Shown: in pieces, positions 46,988 to 57,545 of the stretch
Position numbering within the stretch: position 1 is the first letter of the stretch
How the letters are laid out: each line of letters opens with the position of its first letter
From: Fodinibius salinus
GTDB lineage: Bacteria > Bacteroidota > Rhodothermia > Balneolales > Balneolaceae
Direction of reading: 5' to 3'
NCBI RefSeq assembly: GCF_008124865.1
Contig: NZ_VNHY01000002.1
Span: 868,001-932,000 of the forward strand
Length of the DNA stretch: 64,000 nucleotides
Notes under the pieces: generated by a model
Databases searched by the model: none
Seen by the model: only the letters and a program-made list of their open reading frames with translations
Told to the model about the DNA's origin: nothing
Made by a program: the position numbers and the translations under genes

Positions 46988-47533
46988 TTACATCTCAGCA
47001 AGTTGATCCTGTACATACTCATTTTCTGGCGCCATCTTGTTGGCCTGCTCGTAATAGGTTTTTGCTTTAGCCTCTTGCCCGGCTCGCTGCATCAGGTCGC
47101 CCATCAAAATCCAATTTTCTACATCCTTGGGATTCTGCTTGATGCGATCCAGAAGGTAAGTGATAGCTTCATCTCCCTGATCATTCATAATCATATGCAA
47201 CACCTTATTACGGTGAGCAGCTGCAGAATCATCAAGTTCTATAGCTTTGTCAATATCCTTGATGGACTCGTCCATATTTTCTAGCTGCAGGTTGGCAAAT
47301 CCGCGAAGATTGTAGAAGCCACTTTTTTGATCTTCACGTTCAATAGCTTTATCCAGGGCTGTAATACTTTTTTCCCACTGGTTCAGCTTTTGAAATACCA
47401 TCCCCTCCAAGTGATATCCATCGGCGGATTCAGAATCCATTTTCTGTAGCTGATGCGATATGTCGAGGGCATGATCATAATCACCTTCATGCAAAAGGGC
47501 TAATCCTTCTTCAAGCTGTTCTTCAAAATTCAT
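46988..47533 (-). CDS. Tetratricopeptide repeat protein
   Basis: The 181-residue protein is built of about five TPR helices pairs: LALLHEGDYDHALDISHQL, SADGYHLEGMVFQKLNQWEKSI, SGFYNLRGFANLQLENMDESI, and later KDVENWILMGDLMQRAGQEAKA. Such domains mediate protein contacts; a specific partner cannot be told. There is no signal peptide. It lies 88 bases after the DUF4834 gene and may belong to the dnaA transcript. Confidence 0.85.
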   Translation of the reverse strand: MNFEEQLEEGLALLHEGDYDHALDISHQLQKMDSESADGYHLEGMVFQKLNQWEKSITALDKAIEREDQKSGFYNLRGFANLQLENMDESIKDIDKAIELDDSAAAHRNKVLHMIMNDQGDEAITYLLDRIKQNPKDVENWILMGDLMQRAGQEAKAKTYYEQANKMAPENEYVQDQLAEM

Positions 47534-47621
47534 GCGTTATAACTGCTTTTCTCGTTAGTTTTAAATGTAGGATGTTTTATTGCGATCAATAATAACAGTA
47601 AAGATAAGCAAAACTGTGATC

Positions 47622-47882
47622 TTAGTCAGACATTTTGGAAGAGGAATTTTCTTCGTCGGTGATGTCCTCAAATTCGGCTTCTTCAATTTCTTCAAAGTTT
47701 TGCGACTGGTTATTATTCTGCTGGTCTTGTTGCTGTTGTTGAGAAAACTGCTGAAAGTTACGGTAAAAAAAGTTAGCCTTCCGCTGGTTTTTACTCGTGT
47801 TATCAGACGGCAAAAACAGACGACTGATGATCTTCACCAGAAAATACATAACTACTAAAAATAAAAGCGTGCGTAAAAACAT
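47622..47882 (-). CDS. Small membrane-anchored Gln/Glu-rich protein (DUF4834-like)
   Basis: The 86-residue protein has one N-terminal helix (about 3-25), a short basic stretch, a Gln/Asn-rich middle and an acidic tail (EEIEEAEFEDITDEE). The layout matches DUF4834 proteins of Bacteroidota, whose role is unknown. Its ATG shares a base with the stop of the preceding kinase gene (TAATG), so translation is likely coupled. Confidence 0.75.
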   Translation of the reverse strand: MFLRTLLFLVVMYFLVKIISRLFLPSDNTSKNQRKANFFYRNFQQFSQQQQQDQQNNNQSQNFEEIEEAEFEDITDEENSSSKMSD

Positions 47883-48532
47883 TACTGATCGTTGGGAATG
47901 ATATGAATGTGGGTGTTACCGCGTACCGGTTGTTCAAAAATTTGCTCTTCTATATAATCTAAGTGTTTTTTATTACTAACGAAATCAATCTCAGAAGTAT
48001 TAATGGTCATCAGGGGGGATTTATTGTAGTGATGGAAAAAATGATTGTAAGCATCACTGAGATCCTGCAGGTATGAACGAGAAATATGCCGCTCATACTC
48101 CCGATCGCGTTCTCGGATATTTTGCATCAGGCGATCAACATTTGACTGTAGGTAAATGACCAGATCGGGCTTGGCAGATATCCCCGTCATGATATTAAAA
48201 ATAGAATCGTAGAGGGCAAGTTCATCATCCTGCAGGTTAAGCCGCGCAAAAATACGGTCCTTTTCGAAGATATAATCAGAAATGGTCATCTGCTGGAACA
48301 AGTCTTTGCTCAGCATTTTTTGTTGTTGCTTAAAGCGGCTGGCCAAAAAGGACATCTGTGTAGGAAAAGCATACCGTTCGCGGTCTTCATAAAACTTGGG
48401 TAAAAACGGGTTTTCATCAAACTCTTCAAGTACAAGACGGGCATTTCGACGTTCAGTTAACAGCTTGGCCAACGAGGTTTTACCAACGCCTATAACACCT
48501 TCTATTGCAATAAATTCAAATTGGTTCTCCAT
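47882..48532 (-). CDS. Deoxynucleoside kinase (dAK/dGK family)
   Basis: A 216-residue kinase that phosphorylates deoxyribonucleosides with ATP. The P-loop is GVIGVGKTS (12-20), the substrate Glu lies in LEEFDENPFL, EKDRIFA is the ERS/DRS-type motif, and the LID region is NIRERDREYERHIS. The family serves dNTP salvage. It sits two bases after folK and directly precedes the DUF4834 gene in what looks like one operon from dnaA. Confidence 0.9.
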   Translation of the reverse strand: MENQFEFIAIEGVIGVGKTSLAKLLTERRNARLVLEEFDENPFLPKFYEDRERYAFPTQMSFLASRFKQQQKMLSKDLFQQMTISDYIFEKDRIFARLNLQDDELALYDSIFNIMTGISAKPDLVIYLQSNVDRLMQNIRERDREYERHISRSYLQDLSDAYNHFFHHYNKSPLMTINTSEIDFVSNKKHLDYIEEQIFEQPVRGNTHIHIIPNDQ

Positions 48533-48534
48533 GG

Positions 48535-49023
48535 TTACCAGTGCAGATCAGTTTTTTCAACTCGTAAATTGGCAGCCTCATTAATAAGCATGTCGATAGG
48601 CGTCTTTGTTTTGGGATCCTTCCAGTCGGGTATAAGTTCTTTTAGTGGTTCTAGTACAAATAATCGCTTGTGATATTCAGGATGGGGAATTATAAGATTA
48701 TCCGTTTTAATCACCAAGTGACCGTACGAAATAATATCGAGGTCGATGGTGCGGGCACTCCACCGCGGTTGGTCAGCTGATCGCCCATGTGCTTGCTCAA
48801 AATTTTTAAATGCTTGAATAAGCGGAGCGGGATCTTTGGATACTGTGATCTGAACGACAGCATTATAAAAGTCCCGATCTGAGGGGCCTACGGGTTCGGT
48901 AATATAAATTGATGATTTTTGAAATGAGGACTCGGAAATATCCGTCAGAAATTCTTTTGCATCAGTAAGATGCTGTTGCCGGTTGCCTACATTAGAACCC
49001 AGTGCTACTACTGCCGTTGCCAT
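48535..49023 (-). CDS. folK: 2-amino-4-hydroxy-6-hydroxymethyldihydropteridine pyrophosphokinase
   Basis: FolK transfers pyrophosphate from ATP to hydroxymethyl-dihydropterin in folate synthesis. The protein has [14 protein letters not shown] at the start, [20 protein letters not shown], and [12 protein letters not shown] with the metal-binding Asp residues; [15 protein letters not shown] closes the active site. ATG at 49023 gives 162 residues; an ATG at 49032 would add three. It overlaps the end of folB by 16 bases, so the two are translated together. Confidence 0.93.
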   Translation of the reverse strand: MATAVVALGSNVGNRQQHLTDAKEFLTDISESSFQKSSIYITEPVGPSDRDFYNAVVQITVSKDPAPLIQAFKNFEQAHGRSADQPRWSARTIDLDIISYGHLVIKTDNLIIPHPEYHKRLFVLEPLKELIPDWKDPKTKTPIDMLINEAANLRVEKTDLHW

Positions 49024-49370
49024 GTCATGCAAATTTCGGAATGGTCGGTTTTGGTTTGTAGGGGAGGACTGATCTTACGTACTTTTACCTCGAGTTGGTG
49101 GGTCTGATCAAATGTTGCAAAAAGCTTGTCACCTATTTTTTTGGCCAGCGTCTCAATGAGTTTTACAGATGGCCCTTCCATTACGGAATGGACAATTTTT
49201 TCAGCCTGTTGGTAGTCAATTGTTTTATCCAGCTCGTCTGAGCTGCCGGCTTCACGAAGATGGGCAGAAAAGATGAGATCCACTTCAAAATTATTTCCGT
49301 TTTTGCGTTCCTCCTCATAGTATCCGTGGAGGGCGTGAAAGTGGAGGCCTTTGAGCGTTAGGGTTTCCAT
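49008..49370 (-). CDS. folB: Dihydroneopterin aldolase
   Basis: FolB splits dihydroneopterin into hydroxymethyl-dihydropterin and glycolaldehyde, directly ahead of FolK in the pathway. The 120-residue protein begins [19 protein letters not shown] (substrate Glu and the LHGYYEEE motif), has [13 protein letters not shown] and [14 protein letters not shown] with the second catalytic residues. The ATG at 49368-49370 follows the dnaA stop by a single base (TAAGATG), a clear operon link. A longer upstream frame would only run inside dnaA. Confidence 0.93.
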   Translation of the reverse strand: METLTLKGLHFHALHGYYEEERKNGNNFEVDLIFSAHLREAGSSDELDKTIDYQQAEKIVHSVMEGPSVKLIETLAKKIGDKLFATFDQTHQLEVKVRKISPPLQTKTDHSEICMTWQRQ

Positions 49371-49371
49371 C

Positions 49372-50823
49372 TTATAGTGTTGATACCTCAATTTTTTGAT
49401 GGAGTTCCTCAACAATACGCTCGTGCTTAGCCGTTGTTTGCATGCGTTCTTCAACGGTAGAGATAGCATGGATAACGGTTGAGTGATCACGTCCGCCAAA
49501 GTGTAGTCCTATTGTTTTTAAGCTGGAATCGGTAAATTGTTTAGCCAAATACATGGCTATTTGCCGGGCTTCTACAATCTCTTGCTTACGCGTTTTTTCG
49601 CGTACTTTATTGGTATCAATACCAAAATAATCGCACACATAATTTTGAATTTGCTCAATAGAGATTGATGATTGTGATTCTTGGATCATATCCTTCAGCA
49701 CACGCTTGGCCATCTGGGGCTCAATTTCATCTACATGCTGCAGGGAGGCAAAGGCTAGTAACTTGATAATGGCTCCTTCGAGATCCCGCACATTTGATTT
49801 AAAATTATGAGCGATAAACTCAAGCACATCATGATTCAGCTCAATACCGTTGTCGTTGGCTTTTCGTTCCAGGATGGCATAGCGTGTTTCGTACTCAGGA
49901 ACCTGCAGATCAGCACTAAGTCCCCAGCTAAATCGAGAAATAAGTCGTTCTTCGATATCAGGAATCTCTTTGGGTGCGCGATCACTGCTTAGTACAATTT
50001 GTTTCCCATCCTGATGAAGGGCATTAAAAATATGAAAAAATTCCTCCTGTGTTTTCTCCTTGCCGCTAAAAAATTGGATATCATCAACGATAAGCACATC
50101 AATTTGCCGATAGAACATTGTAAATTCGCTGGCCCGGTTATTACGGATAGCCTGTACAAATTCATTGGTAAAACTTTCTGACGATATATATAGCACTGCC
50201 AGATCATCACCGTGTTCTTTTTTTACTTTGTTCCCAATGCTCTGGATGAGGTGGGTTTTGCCGAGTCCCGTCCCCCCATAAATGAAAAAGGGATTGAACG
50301 AGTTACTTCCCGGGTTTTCTGCGATAGCCATCGCTGCCGACCGCGCCAGTCGATTGCAGTCTCCTTCAATGTAGCGATCAAAGACATAGCTAGAGTTGAG
50401 ATTGGAGTCAATCTTTGTTTTTTGGATACCCGGAATCACAAAAGGGTTTTCAATTTTACCGGGGCTATATTCTGAGTATCCGTTCACGTCTTGCGGTTGA
50501 TTATCGTCGGGGGGCATAGGTTGCTGGGGGAGCCGGACAGATTTATTTTCTGTTTCATTATCTGATTTTTCCAGAACTACTGAATATTCCAGTTTGCCGT
50601 CTTCTCCTAAAACTTTTGCGAGTGTAGATCGGAGCATTCCATAATAATGCTCTTCAAGCCACTCGTACCAAAATTGACTCGGAACCTGTATGGTGAGAGT
50701 ATTCTCCTCAACTTTAATTGGTTCAATAGGTTCAAACCAAGACTTATACTTCTGGTAGCTAATATTATCCTTGATAATTTCTAAGCATTGCTCCCACGCA
50801 GCATCGGCAGAAATTGTACTCAA
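49372..50823 (-). CDS. dnaA: Chromosomal replication initiator protein DnaA
   Basis: DnaA opens the origin and loads the replicative helicase. The 483-residue protein has domain I (about 1-85; WEQCLEIIKDNISYQKYKSWF), a linker, and the AAA+ domain with Walker A GGTGLGKTH at about 182-190 and DDIQFFSGK. Domain IV ends in the DNA-binding signature HFGGRDHSTVIHA. The start ATG lies 55 bases left of a perfect DnaA box, which suggests self-control. Downstream it is coupled to folB. Confidence 0.97.
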   Translation of the reverse strand: MSTISADAAWEQCLEIIKDNISYQKYKSWFEPIEPIKVEENTLTIQVPSQFWYEWLEEHYYGMLRSTLAKVLGEDGKLEYSVVLEKSDNETENKSVRLPQQPMPPDDNQPQDVNGYSEYSPGKIENPFVIPGIQKTKIDSNLNSSYVFDRYIEGDCNRLARSAAMAIAENPGSNSFNPFFIYGGTGLGKTHLIQSIGNKVKKEHGDDLAVLYISSESFTNEFVQAIRNNRASEFTMFYRQIDVLIVDDIQFFSGKEKTQEEFFHIFNALHQDGKQIVLSSDRAPKEIPDIEERLISRFSWGLSADLQVPEYETRYAILERKANDNGIELNHDVLEFIAHNFKSNVRDLEGAIIKLLAFASLQHVDEIEPQMAKRVLKDMIQESQSSISIEQIQNYVCDYFGIDTNKVREKTRKQEIVEARQIAMYLAKQFTDSSLKTIGLHFGGRDHSTVIHAISTVEERMQTTAKHERIVEELHQKIEVSTL

Positions 50824-51219
50824 CGTCCCATTACCTCCTCTAAAATTATAAAATTAGATGCACTTAGAATAGTGTAGTTATCCACACCTTCGATACGCTG
50901 TTTCTCACTGGCGTGAAACGAAGATGATAATTTCGAAGGCTGATGTCAAAAAAATATTCGACAGGTTAACAAAAGTTATCCACATTTTACTAAACAGCCT
51001 AACCTCTTGTCCTGCAGTAAGTTAGCTAGTTATCCATATTTCTATCAAATGACCCTTGACAGTACATAATACTCTCCTAACACAGATTTCACCTTAGATT
51101 AACATCCGACCCCCCTATTAAAAAAAGTTTTCAACAAGTTATCCACACCTTATTGTGGATTGGATTTGTCGGCAATCTCTTTAAGAAAATGAAGATTTTT
51201 TAATTTGCGTTGTACTTTT
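50824..51219. other. oriC: Putative origin of replication (oriC) with DnaA boxes
   Basis: The 396-base gap between dnaA and prmC holds no gene but at least four DnaA boxes on the plus strand. Three are perfect TTATCCACA (50878-50886, 50976-50984, 51139-51147) and one differs at one base (TTATCCATA, 51030-51038). All four are preceded by AG. A weaker reverse box (TGTGGATTG, 51154-51162) lies near prmC. An A/T-only run at 50841-50858 could be the unwinding element. The surrounding eno-recF-dciA and dnaA genes fit an origin region. It also serves as the dnaA promoter region. Confidence 0.8.
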
Positions 51220-52080
51220 TTATCGTCGTTTGGCAATAAGGAATCGTTGTTTATTATCGTAGTCTTCTTTAAGCCTTGATTGCCAAGTGTTTTGCTCAAA
51301 AAGTTGGAGGATATTTTCTGCATAGTGCTCATGTAATTCCAGGTAGAGATGTCCATTTTCAGGCAATGTCTGTTCACTAAATGAGATGATTTGTTGATAC
51401 ATATTTAAAATGTCATCAGTGAACAAGGCTTGATGAGGTTCGAAGTCCTTAACTTGTGGTTCTAGCAGTTCTTCTTCATCAGGACGAACATAGGGAGGAT
51501 TAGAAATAATGACTTCCGGAGTGGTGTTATGATCCAACAGCTCAGAAGAAAAGAGGTCTCCCTTAAAAAAATGAATATCAACTTCATTTTGTGCTGCATT
51601 TTCTTTGGCTAGGCTAAGAGCCTCATCCGAAATATCAACACCATGAATGTTCCAGTTGGGGCGTTCCATTTTAAGTGCGATAGGAATACAGCCAGAACCG
51701 GTACCAATATCTAATAGAGTAAGGGCATTGGTGTCGTGGTTGTCTAGCACAATCTCGACTAGCTGCTCAGTTTCAATCCGGGGAATAAGTACTCGCTCAT
51801 CCACCGAAATACGAGCATTTAAAAAATCAGTAAACCCAACAATATATTGCAGTGGTTCGTGGCGAGCTCTTCGTTTTACAAGTGGACGTAGCTCATTTAG
51901 TTCTCCCTCAGAAAGGGGTCGGTCGTATTTCAAATATAAGTTAAGCCGTTTAATTCCCAGCGTCTCTGCCAGCAACCACTCGATACTATGCCGCGGGTCG
52001 GGAATATCATTTTTCTTAAAATAATCTGTAGCCCATTCCATCATGGAAAGGACTGTCCATTCCTCGACCTTGCTGCTCAT
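51220..52080 (-). CDS. prmC: Release factor glutamine methyltransferase
   Basis: PrmC methylates the Gln of the GGQ motif in peptide chain release factors RF1 and RF2. The 286-residue protein has the N-terminal helical region, LIPRIETEQLVE, the SAM-binding LDIGTGSGCIPIAL, and the catalytic NPPY at 194-197. The C-terminus is ordinary (LYLELHEHYAENI and KEDYDNKQRFLIAKRR). It runs toward dnaA and ends at the putative origin, 9 bases after the unknown gene upstream. Confidence 0.94.
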   Translation of the reverse strand: MSSKVEEWTVLSMMEWATDYFKKNDIPDPRHSIEWLLAETLGIKRLNLYLKYDRPLSEGELNELRPLVKRRARHEPLQYIVGFTDFLNARISVDERVLIPRIETEQLVEIVLDNHDTNALTLLDIGTGSGCIPIALKMERPNWNIHGVDISDEALSLAKENAAQNEVDIHFFKGDLFSSELLDHNTTPEVIISNPPYVRPDEEELLEPQVKDFEPHQALFTDDILNMYQQIISFSEQTLPENGHLYLELHEHYAENILQLFEQNTWQSRLKEDYDNKQRFLIAKRR

Positions 52081-52089
52081 CTTGTTTTT

Positions 52090-52482
52090 TTAAGATTCGC
52101 TTTTTTCAGTCTCTTCTTCATTTTCTCGCTGAACAGTAAGACCGAATCGTTTTCCAAAATCCAGTATAAAGTCGGTTACCTCGTCGTCAATTGTTTGTTT
52201 TTCGTCATCAAGGGAGCTTCCGCGAAATCCCATTCTTCCGCCGGTTTTTTGTAGCTCAAAGCGATTTTGTTTACCGGTGAACTCAATAATACAGGTGAGA
52301 GTGACGCTGGCGTTTATCTGTTTTTCATATTTTTCATAAACCGCAACATGTACTTCATCAGAAGTCTCAGACGAAGAATAATTGTACAAGTATTTCGGTT
52401 CGATTTTATCGAATAGTTGGTTCGGCATGCGCCGCAATGTGTCTGCCGGACCATAAACAATATACTTGCTTACCGTAGCCAT
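52090..52482 (-). CDS. Uncharacterised small protein
   Basis: I do not recognise this 130-residue protein. It is cytoplasmic by appearance, with no signal or helix of membrane type. It alternates strands (EVHVAVYEKYEKQI, SVTLTCIIEF) with a GGRMGFRGSS loop and a helical segment (DEVTDFILDFGKRFG) before a highly acidic tail. The ATG at 52480-52482 is used; a TTG two codons upstream gives little. It is 9 bases ahead of prmC on the same strand, so co-transcription is likely. Confidence 0.7.
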   Translation of the reverse strand: MATVSKYIVYGPADTLRRMPNQLFDKIEPKYLYNYSSSETSDEVHVAVYEKYEKQINASVTLTCIIEFTGKQNRFELQKTGGRMGFRGSSLDDEKQTIDDEVTDFILDFGKRFGLTVQRENEEETEKSES

Positions 52483-52684
52483 AATCAATTAATTTCTATT
52501 GGGAAATTGCTAAGTTGTAAAGAGCCTGAATAAAAGTTTTTCTGCAACCATAATCAAGTTTATATAGGCTAATTGTTGGTAATGTTTGACAAATATTTCT
52601 ATATAAACATAATTTTTTGATGTAAGGATTGTTATACTATCGCATGTTGTTACAATGAGTGAATTTGAATGTGGATATAGCCCC

Positions 52685-53548
52685 ATGCTAAATTTTCGAA
52701 CAGTTCTTTCCAGATGCTTTTTGATTGTTATTGTGTCACTTGGCGTTGGATTCAGTCCTGCCATAGCACAATTACAAGAGCCGGAAGTAAAAAAAACTAA
52801 ATTTCCTAAAACTCCGTTATCCGAAGATTTACATAATAGTGTTAGCTTTGATTTTTTTGTAACTAATTTTGGTTTTGGTTTGGGCGGGCACTATACAAGA
52901 GTCGTGGGACCCTATACCGAATTGACCTTTCGCACTGGTATTACCGGTATTCGTAATGTAAGTGAACAAACATTTCAAAATGCTTTCAATGGGCGTCGTG
53001 TTATTCCGAACAAATATAAAAGGGCTTTGGGCTTTCCCTTTATTATTGGTGTTAAACAACGATTGTTTGCTGAACAAATAGCGGATAATTTCCGTTTCTT
53101 TGTGGGCGGAGGAGCAGGTCCAGCAATGGCATTTACCTATCCCTATGTGAAAGATAATAATAATAATGGATTTCGGGATTTTGAAGTTATACCTATACCA
53201 GGTACACAACAGGGTAGATTGAGACCCCGTGAGGATGTAAATGATTTTTTCTCGGGGTGGAGCAAGGGCAATACCCATTGGGGTATGAGCGGTGAAATTA
53301 AGATAGGAGTCGATTTTGGGAAGTCGTTTTCATCGCGAACAACGGTCGAGCTTGGCTACTTTTTCTATTATTTCAAGGAGGGGCTACAAATTTTAGAACC
53401 ATATAAGCCTTTTGGATATACCGCCCCCAGTGGTACTTTGCCAGGCCAGCCTATCGACAAACGAAATGGGAACCGGAATTCCTTTAATCAGCCCCAAAAG
53501 CTTTTTGGCACCCCCCAAATAAAAATTACTTTTGGCGGACTGTGGTAA
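52685..53548 (+). CDS. Putative outer-membrane beta-barrel protein
   Basis: The ATG at 52685 gives a 287-residue protein with a signal peptide right at its start (cleavage near AIAQ); an ATG at 52655 would add ten residues. The mature part has alternating strands with aromatic ends (FGFGLGGHYTRV, TELTFRTGI, RTTVELGYFFYYF) and closes on FGGLW, an aromatic C-terminus. A Asn/Asp-rich loop (VKDNNNNGFRDF) is notable. This suits a small barrel; the family is not identified. Confidence 0.7.
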   Translation: MLNFRTVLSRCFLIVIVSLGVGFSPAIAQLQEPEVKKTKFPKTPLSEDLHNSVSFDFFVTNFGFGLGGHYTRVVGPYTELTFRTGITGIRNVSEQTFQNAFNGRRVIPNKYKRALGFPFIIGVKQRLFAEQIADNFRFFVGGGAGPAMAFTYPYVKDNNNNGFRDFEVIPIPGTQQGRLRPREDVNDFFSGWSKGNTHWGMSGEIKIGVDFGKSFSSRTTVELGYFFYYFKEGLQILEPYKPFGYTAPSGTLPGQPIDKRNGNRNSFNQPQKLFGTPQIKITFGGLW

Positions 53549-53686
53549 TAGTAGTTTTTGAACGTCCTATTCAGACGTTTTTATGATCTTAATTCAAACT
53601 TCCTGAATTCTTTCTATAATTCCCCTTTCTTTTCTCTTTATCGGTAAACGAAATCCTTGTACCTTTATCAAAATTCTACCTTATAA

Positions 53687-54988
<1,302 letters not shown>

Positions 54989-55012
54989 TTTGGCTATTGC
55001 AATCATTATTAC

Positions 55013-56143
55013 ATGCAAAATACGAACCTCAAGCTACAAAACTTTCGGAATCACATAGAGACTACTGTAGAATGGGCACCGCACATGAATGTGATTATTG
55101 GTCAGAACGGGGCGGGTAAAACCAATCTCATAGATGCACTGCACTACTTGTGCATGAGTCGAAGTTTTGTATCAAGCAGTGATCGGTATGTGGTCAATAA
55201 GGATGCCTCTTTTTTTATGATTAAAGGGCATTTTAAAGGAAGAATTCGTTCAAGTTTTGATGTCGGCTGTTCCTATTCGCGTGGGAAGGGAAAAAAGATT
55301 TTTGTGAACGAAAGTCCGCTGGATCGCCTTTCTGACTTAATTGGCATGGTGCCGGTGGTAGTACTTTCGCCAGCAGACAAAAAGCTTACCAGTGAGGGAC
55401 CTAAACAGCGTCGTTCGTTTATAGACTCATTTATCAGTCAGATATCACCTGGTTATCTGCAAGATTTGCTCGATTTTCGCAAGGCGCGTAAACAGCGTAA
55501 CAAATTACTTAAAGAGTTTCGGGGCAGCCGAGAAGTCCTTCAGGCCTACCTGGAGCCGTGGAATGTACAGCTGGCCGAATATGGTTCACGGATTGTTGCC
55601 AAACGGACAGAAGTGCTGAATGTCTTTCAGAGTTATTTAGCGAGTGAATATGAGGAAATTTCCGGGATGTGTCATAAACCGGATCTCGAATATCAAACAT
55701 TCTGTGAGCCAAGTGAAGATGAAGAACTTATTCGAGAGCGGTATATGGCGACTCTTGATGAAGAGGAAGATCATGAAATTGAGCGAGAGGTAACACTGAT
55801 AGGTCCACATCGCGATGAGATTGTATTTTATTTGGATGATTTTGAGCTTCGTAATTTTGGGTCTCAGGGACAGCACCGGTTATTTGCTTTAGCTTTAAAA
55901 CTGGCCCAGCTTTTGTATTTTTCTGATGAACTTGATGATTTACCTATTTTTCTGCTGGATGACGTCTTTGGTGATCTGGATGCACAGCGGACCGAAGTTC
56001 TGTTAAATGCACTGATTGATCATGCAGGACAAACTTTTGTTACTGCTGCAAACCCTATTCCGTTTGATAATTATTTAACATTTGATGGCAAAAAAAATCG
56101 TAAGTTTGAAGTAGAAGATGGAAATATAACACTCATTAATTAA
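55013..56143 (+). CDS. recF: DNA replication and repair protein RecF
   Basis: RecF helps load RecA at single-strand gaps. The 376-residue protein has Walker A GQNGAGKTN (30-38), the ABC-type signature NFGSQGQHRLFALAL and Walker B FLLDDVFGDLD, in the SMC-like order. It sits between eno and the DciA gene, as in a replication-origin neighbourhood. Confidence 0.95.
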   Translation: MQNTNLKLQNFRNHIETTVEWAPHMNVIIGQNGAGKTNLIDALHYLCMSRSFVSSSDRYVVNKDASFFMIKGHFKGRIRSSFDVGCSYSRGKGKKIFVNESPLDRLSDLIGMVPVVVLSPADKKLTSEGPKQRRSFIDSFISQISPGYLQDLLDFRKARKQRNKLLKEFRGSREVLQAYLEPWNVQLAEYGSRIVAKRTEVLNVFQSYLASEYEEISGMCHKPDLEYQTFCEPSEDEELIRERYMATLDEEEDHEIEREVTLIGPHRDEIVFYLDDFELRNFGSQGQHRLFALALKLAQLLYFSDELDDLPIFLLDDVFGDLDAQRTEVLLNALIDHAGQTFVTAANPIPFDNYLTFDGKKNRKFEVEDGNITLIN

Positions 56144-56154
56144 GATAATCTGAT

Positions 56155-56457
56155 TTGGGAAGATTTCGATCAAATAGCCCAAAACCACTGAAGGATGCTC
56201 TGAAGGAGTTTTTGGATAACTATCCCCATCGCAAGCGTATGAAGCGGGGAATGATTTTATCGTTGTGGAATGAAACGGTGGGAAAGCGTATTGCGGAACA
56301 AACAGAAAACGTTCATTTTGAGCATGGGAATTTAGTTGTTCATGTTAAAAATCCTGCATGGCGTCAAGAAATCCATATGAAGCGGTTTAGCATTGCCAAA
56401 CGATTAAATGAGAAGGTTGAAGAGAAAATTATTAAAGAAATAGTTGTGCGTTCATAG
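56155..56457 (+). CDS. DUF721/DciA-like protein
   Basis: The 100-residue basic protein carries the DUF721 pattern: LKDALKEFLDNYPHRKRM, LWNETVGKRIAEQTENVHFEHGNLVVHV and NPAWRQEIHMKR. DciA-type proteins contact the replicative DNA helicase in bacteria lacking DnaC. The start is TTG at 56155, 11 bases after recF; no ATG exists in a better position. Linking to recF and the nearby dnaA supports a role in replication. Confidence 0.88.
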   Translation: MGRFRSNSPKPLKDALKEFLDNYPHRKRMKRGMILSLWNETVGKRIAEQTENVHFEHGNLVVHVKNPAWRQEIHMKRFSIAKRLNEKVEEKIIKEIVVRS

Positions 56458-56515
56458 TGACTATTGGCGTCTGTAAATATTACAGCAAAATGAGTCTATT
56501 AAGATAAACAGTACT

Positions 56516-57523
56516 ATGTCAGTTATTGATAACATAAAAGAAAAGCTTATTGCAGGGTGGCAAACCCTGACAGTCAAATCTGATGAGGATCGTATAGCTG
56601 ATGTAGGTCGTGAGCGATTTATTGTTTTTTTCGTAGCTTTGGTACTGGCATTTTTTCTTTGGCTGATGGTGAATTTGAGCCGGGAGTTTAACCTGACTGT
56701 TGATCTTCCGATAACACTGGCTGGTATGCCCGAAGACCGCGCCTTGGTTGAGAATCTTCCTTCCCATGCTAAGGCAAACGTATCGGCTGAAGGGTGGAAG
56801 CTTATCAATTTATACAATAACCCTCCGGTGATAAATATTGATGTGAGAGACAAAGAAGTTAACCTCTATGACCAGGTTCAAAAGCAGATGAACAGCCTGC
56901 CGGAAATAAGCGTGCAAAAGGTGCAGCCGCTAATTTTAACCGTTGAATTGGAAGAACGTATTTCGAAAAAAGTCCCTGTAAAGTCTCGTATTGCAACCCA
57001 GTTCGACAATCAATATGATTTTGTGGAGCCTCCAGTTATCACACCGGATAGCATTACTTTGAATGGAGCTCGTTCGTTGGTTAGCGATATTGAAATGTGG
57101 CAAACCGATTCTATCACCATTGATGATATCAGTAGTGATATATCAAAGTTGATAGAGTTGGAGGAGCCGGGAAATTTAATTAGTCTTTCGCAATATGAAG
57201 TGCGCTATGAGGGGAAGGTAGCACAATTTACGGAGGGAGAGGTACAGGTCAAAGTAAGTTCCAGGGGTATGCCATCTGGCCAACAAATTTCGTTTAGCCC
57301 TTCTATGGTTACGGTAAAATACGATGTGCCGCTGGATGAATATTCAACTGTTCAGCAGCAGCACTCTTTTGAAGCTTATGTGACCTACAGTCAGGTACTA
57401 AATAATCCATCGGGATTTGTGAGCCCACAAATATCATTTACTGAGAGTAATAATCATATCAAGATAAGTTCAATAACACCTCGCAGCGTAGCCTATTTTA
57501 AAAAGCTGGATACCGGTCAGTAA
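56516..57523 (+). CDS. YbbR-domain membrane-anchored protein
   Basis: A 335-residue protein with one membrane helix (about 34-54, after a basic N-terminus) and about three YbbR-like repeats outside the membrane (VDLPITLAGMPED, VKSRIATQFD, FTEGEVQVKVSSRGMP). In Firmicutes the YbbR protein CdaR regulates c-di-AMP cyclase; no cyclase gene is next to this one, so the partner is unknown. It lies 58 bases after the DciA gene. Confidence 0.85.
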   Translation: MSVIDNIKEKLIAGWQTLTVKSDEDRIADVGRERFIVFFVALVLAFFLWLMVNLSREFNLTVDLPITLAGMPEDRALVENLPSHAKANVSAEGWKLINLYNNPPVINIDVRDKEVNLYDQVQKQMNSLPEISVQKVQPLILTVELEERISKKVPVKSRIATQFDNQYDFVEPPVITPDSITLNGARSLVSDIEMWQTDSITIDDISSDISKLIELEEPGNLISLSQYEVRYEGKVAQFTEGEVQVKVSSRGMPSGQQISFSPSMVTVKYDVPLDEYSTVQQQHSFEAYVTYSQVLNNPSGFVSPQISFTESNNHIKISSITPRSVAYFKKLDTGQ

Positions 57524-57545
57524 AGCCACTTTCTGGTTTGGCAAG

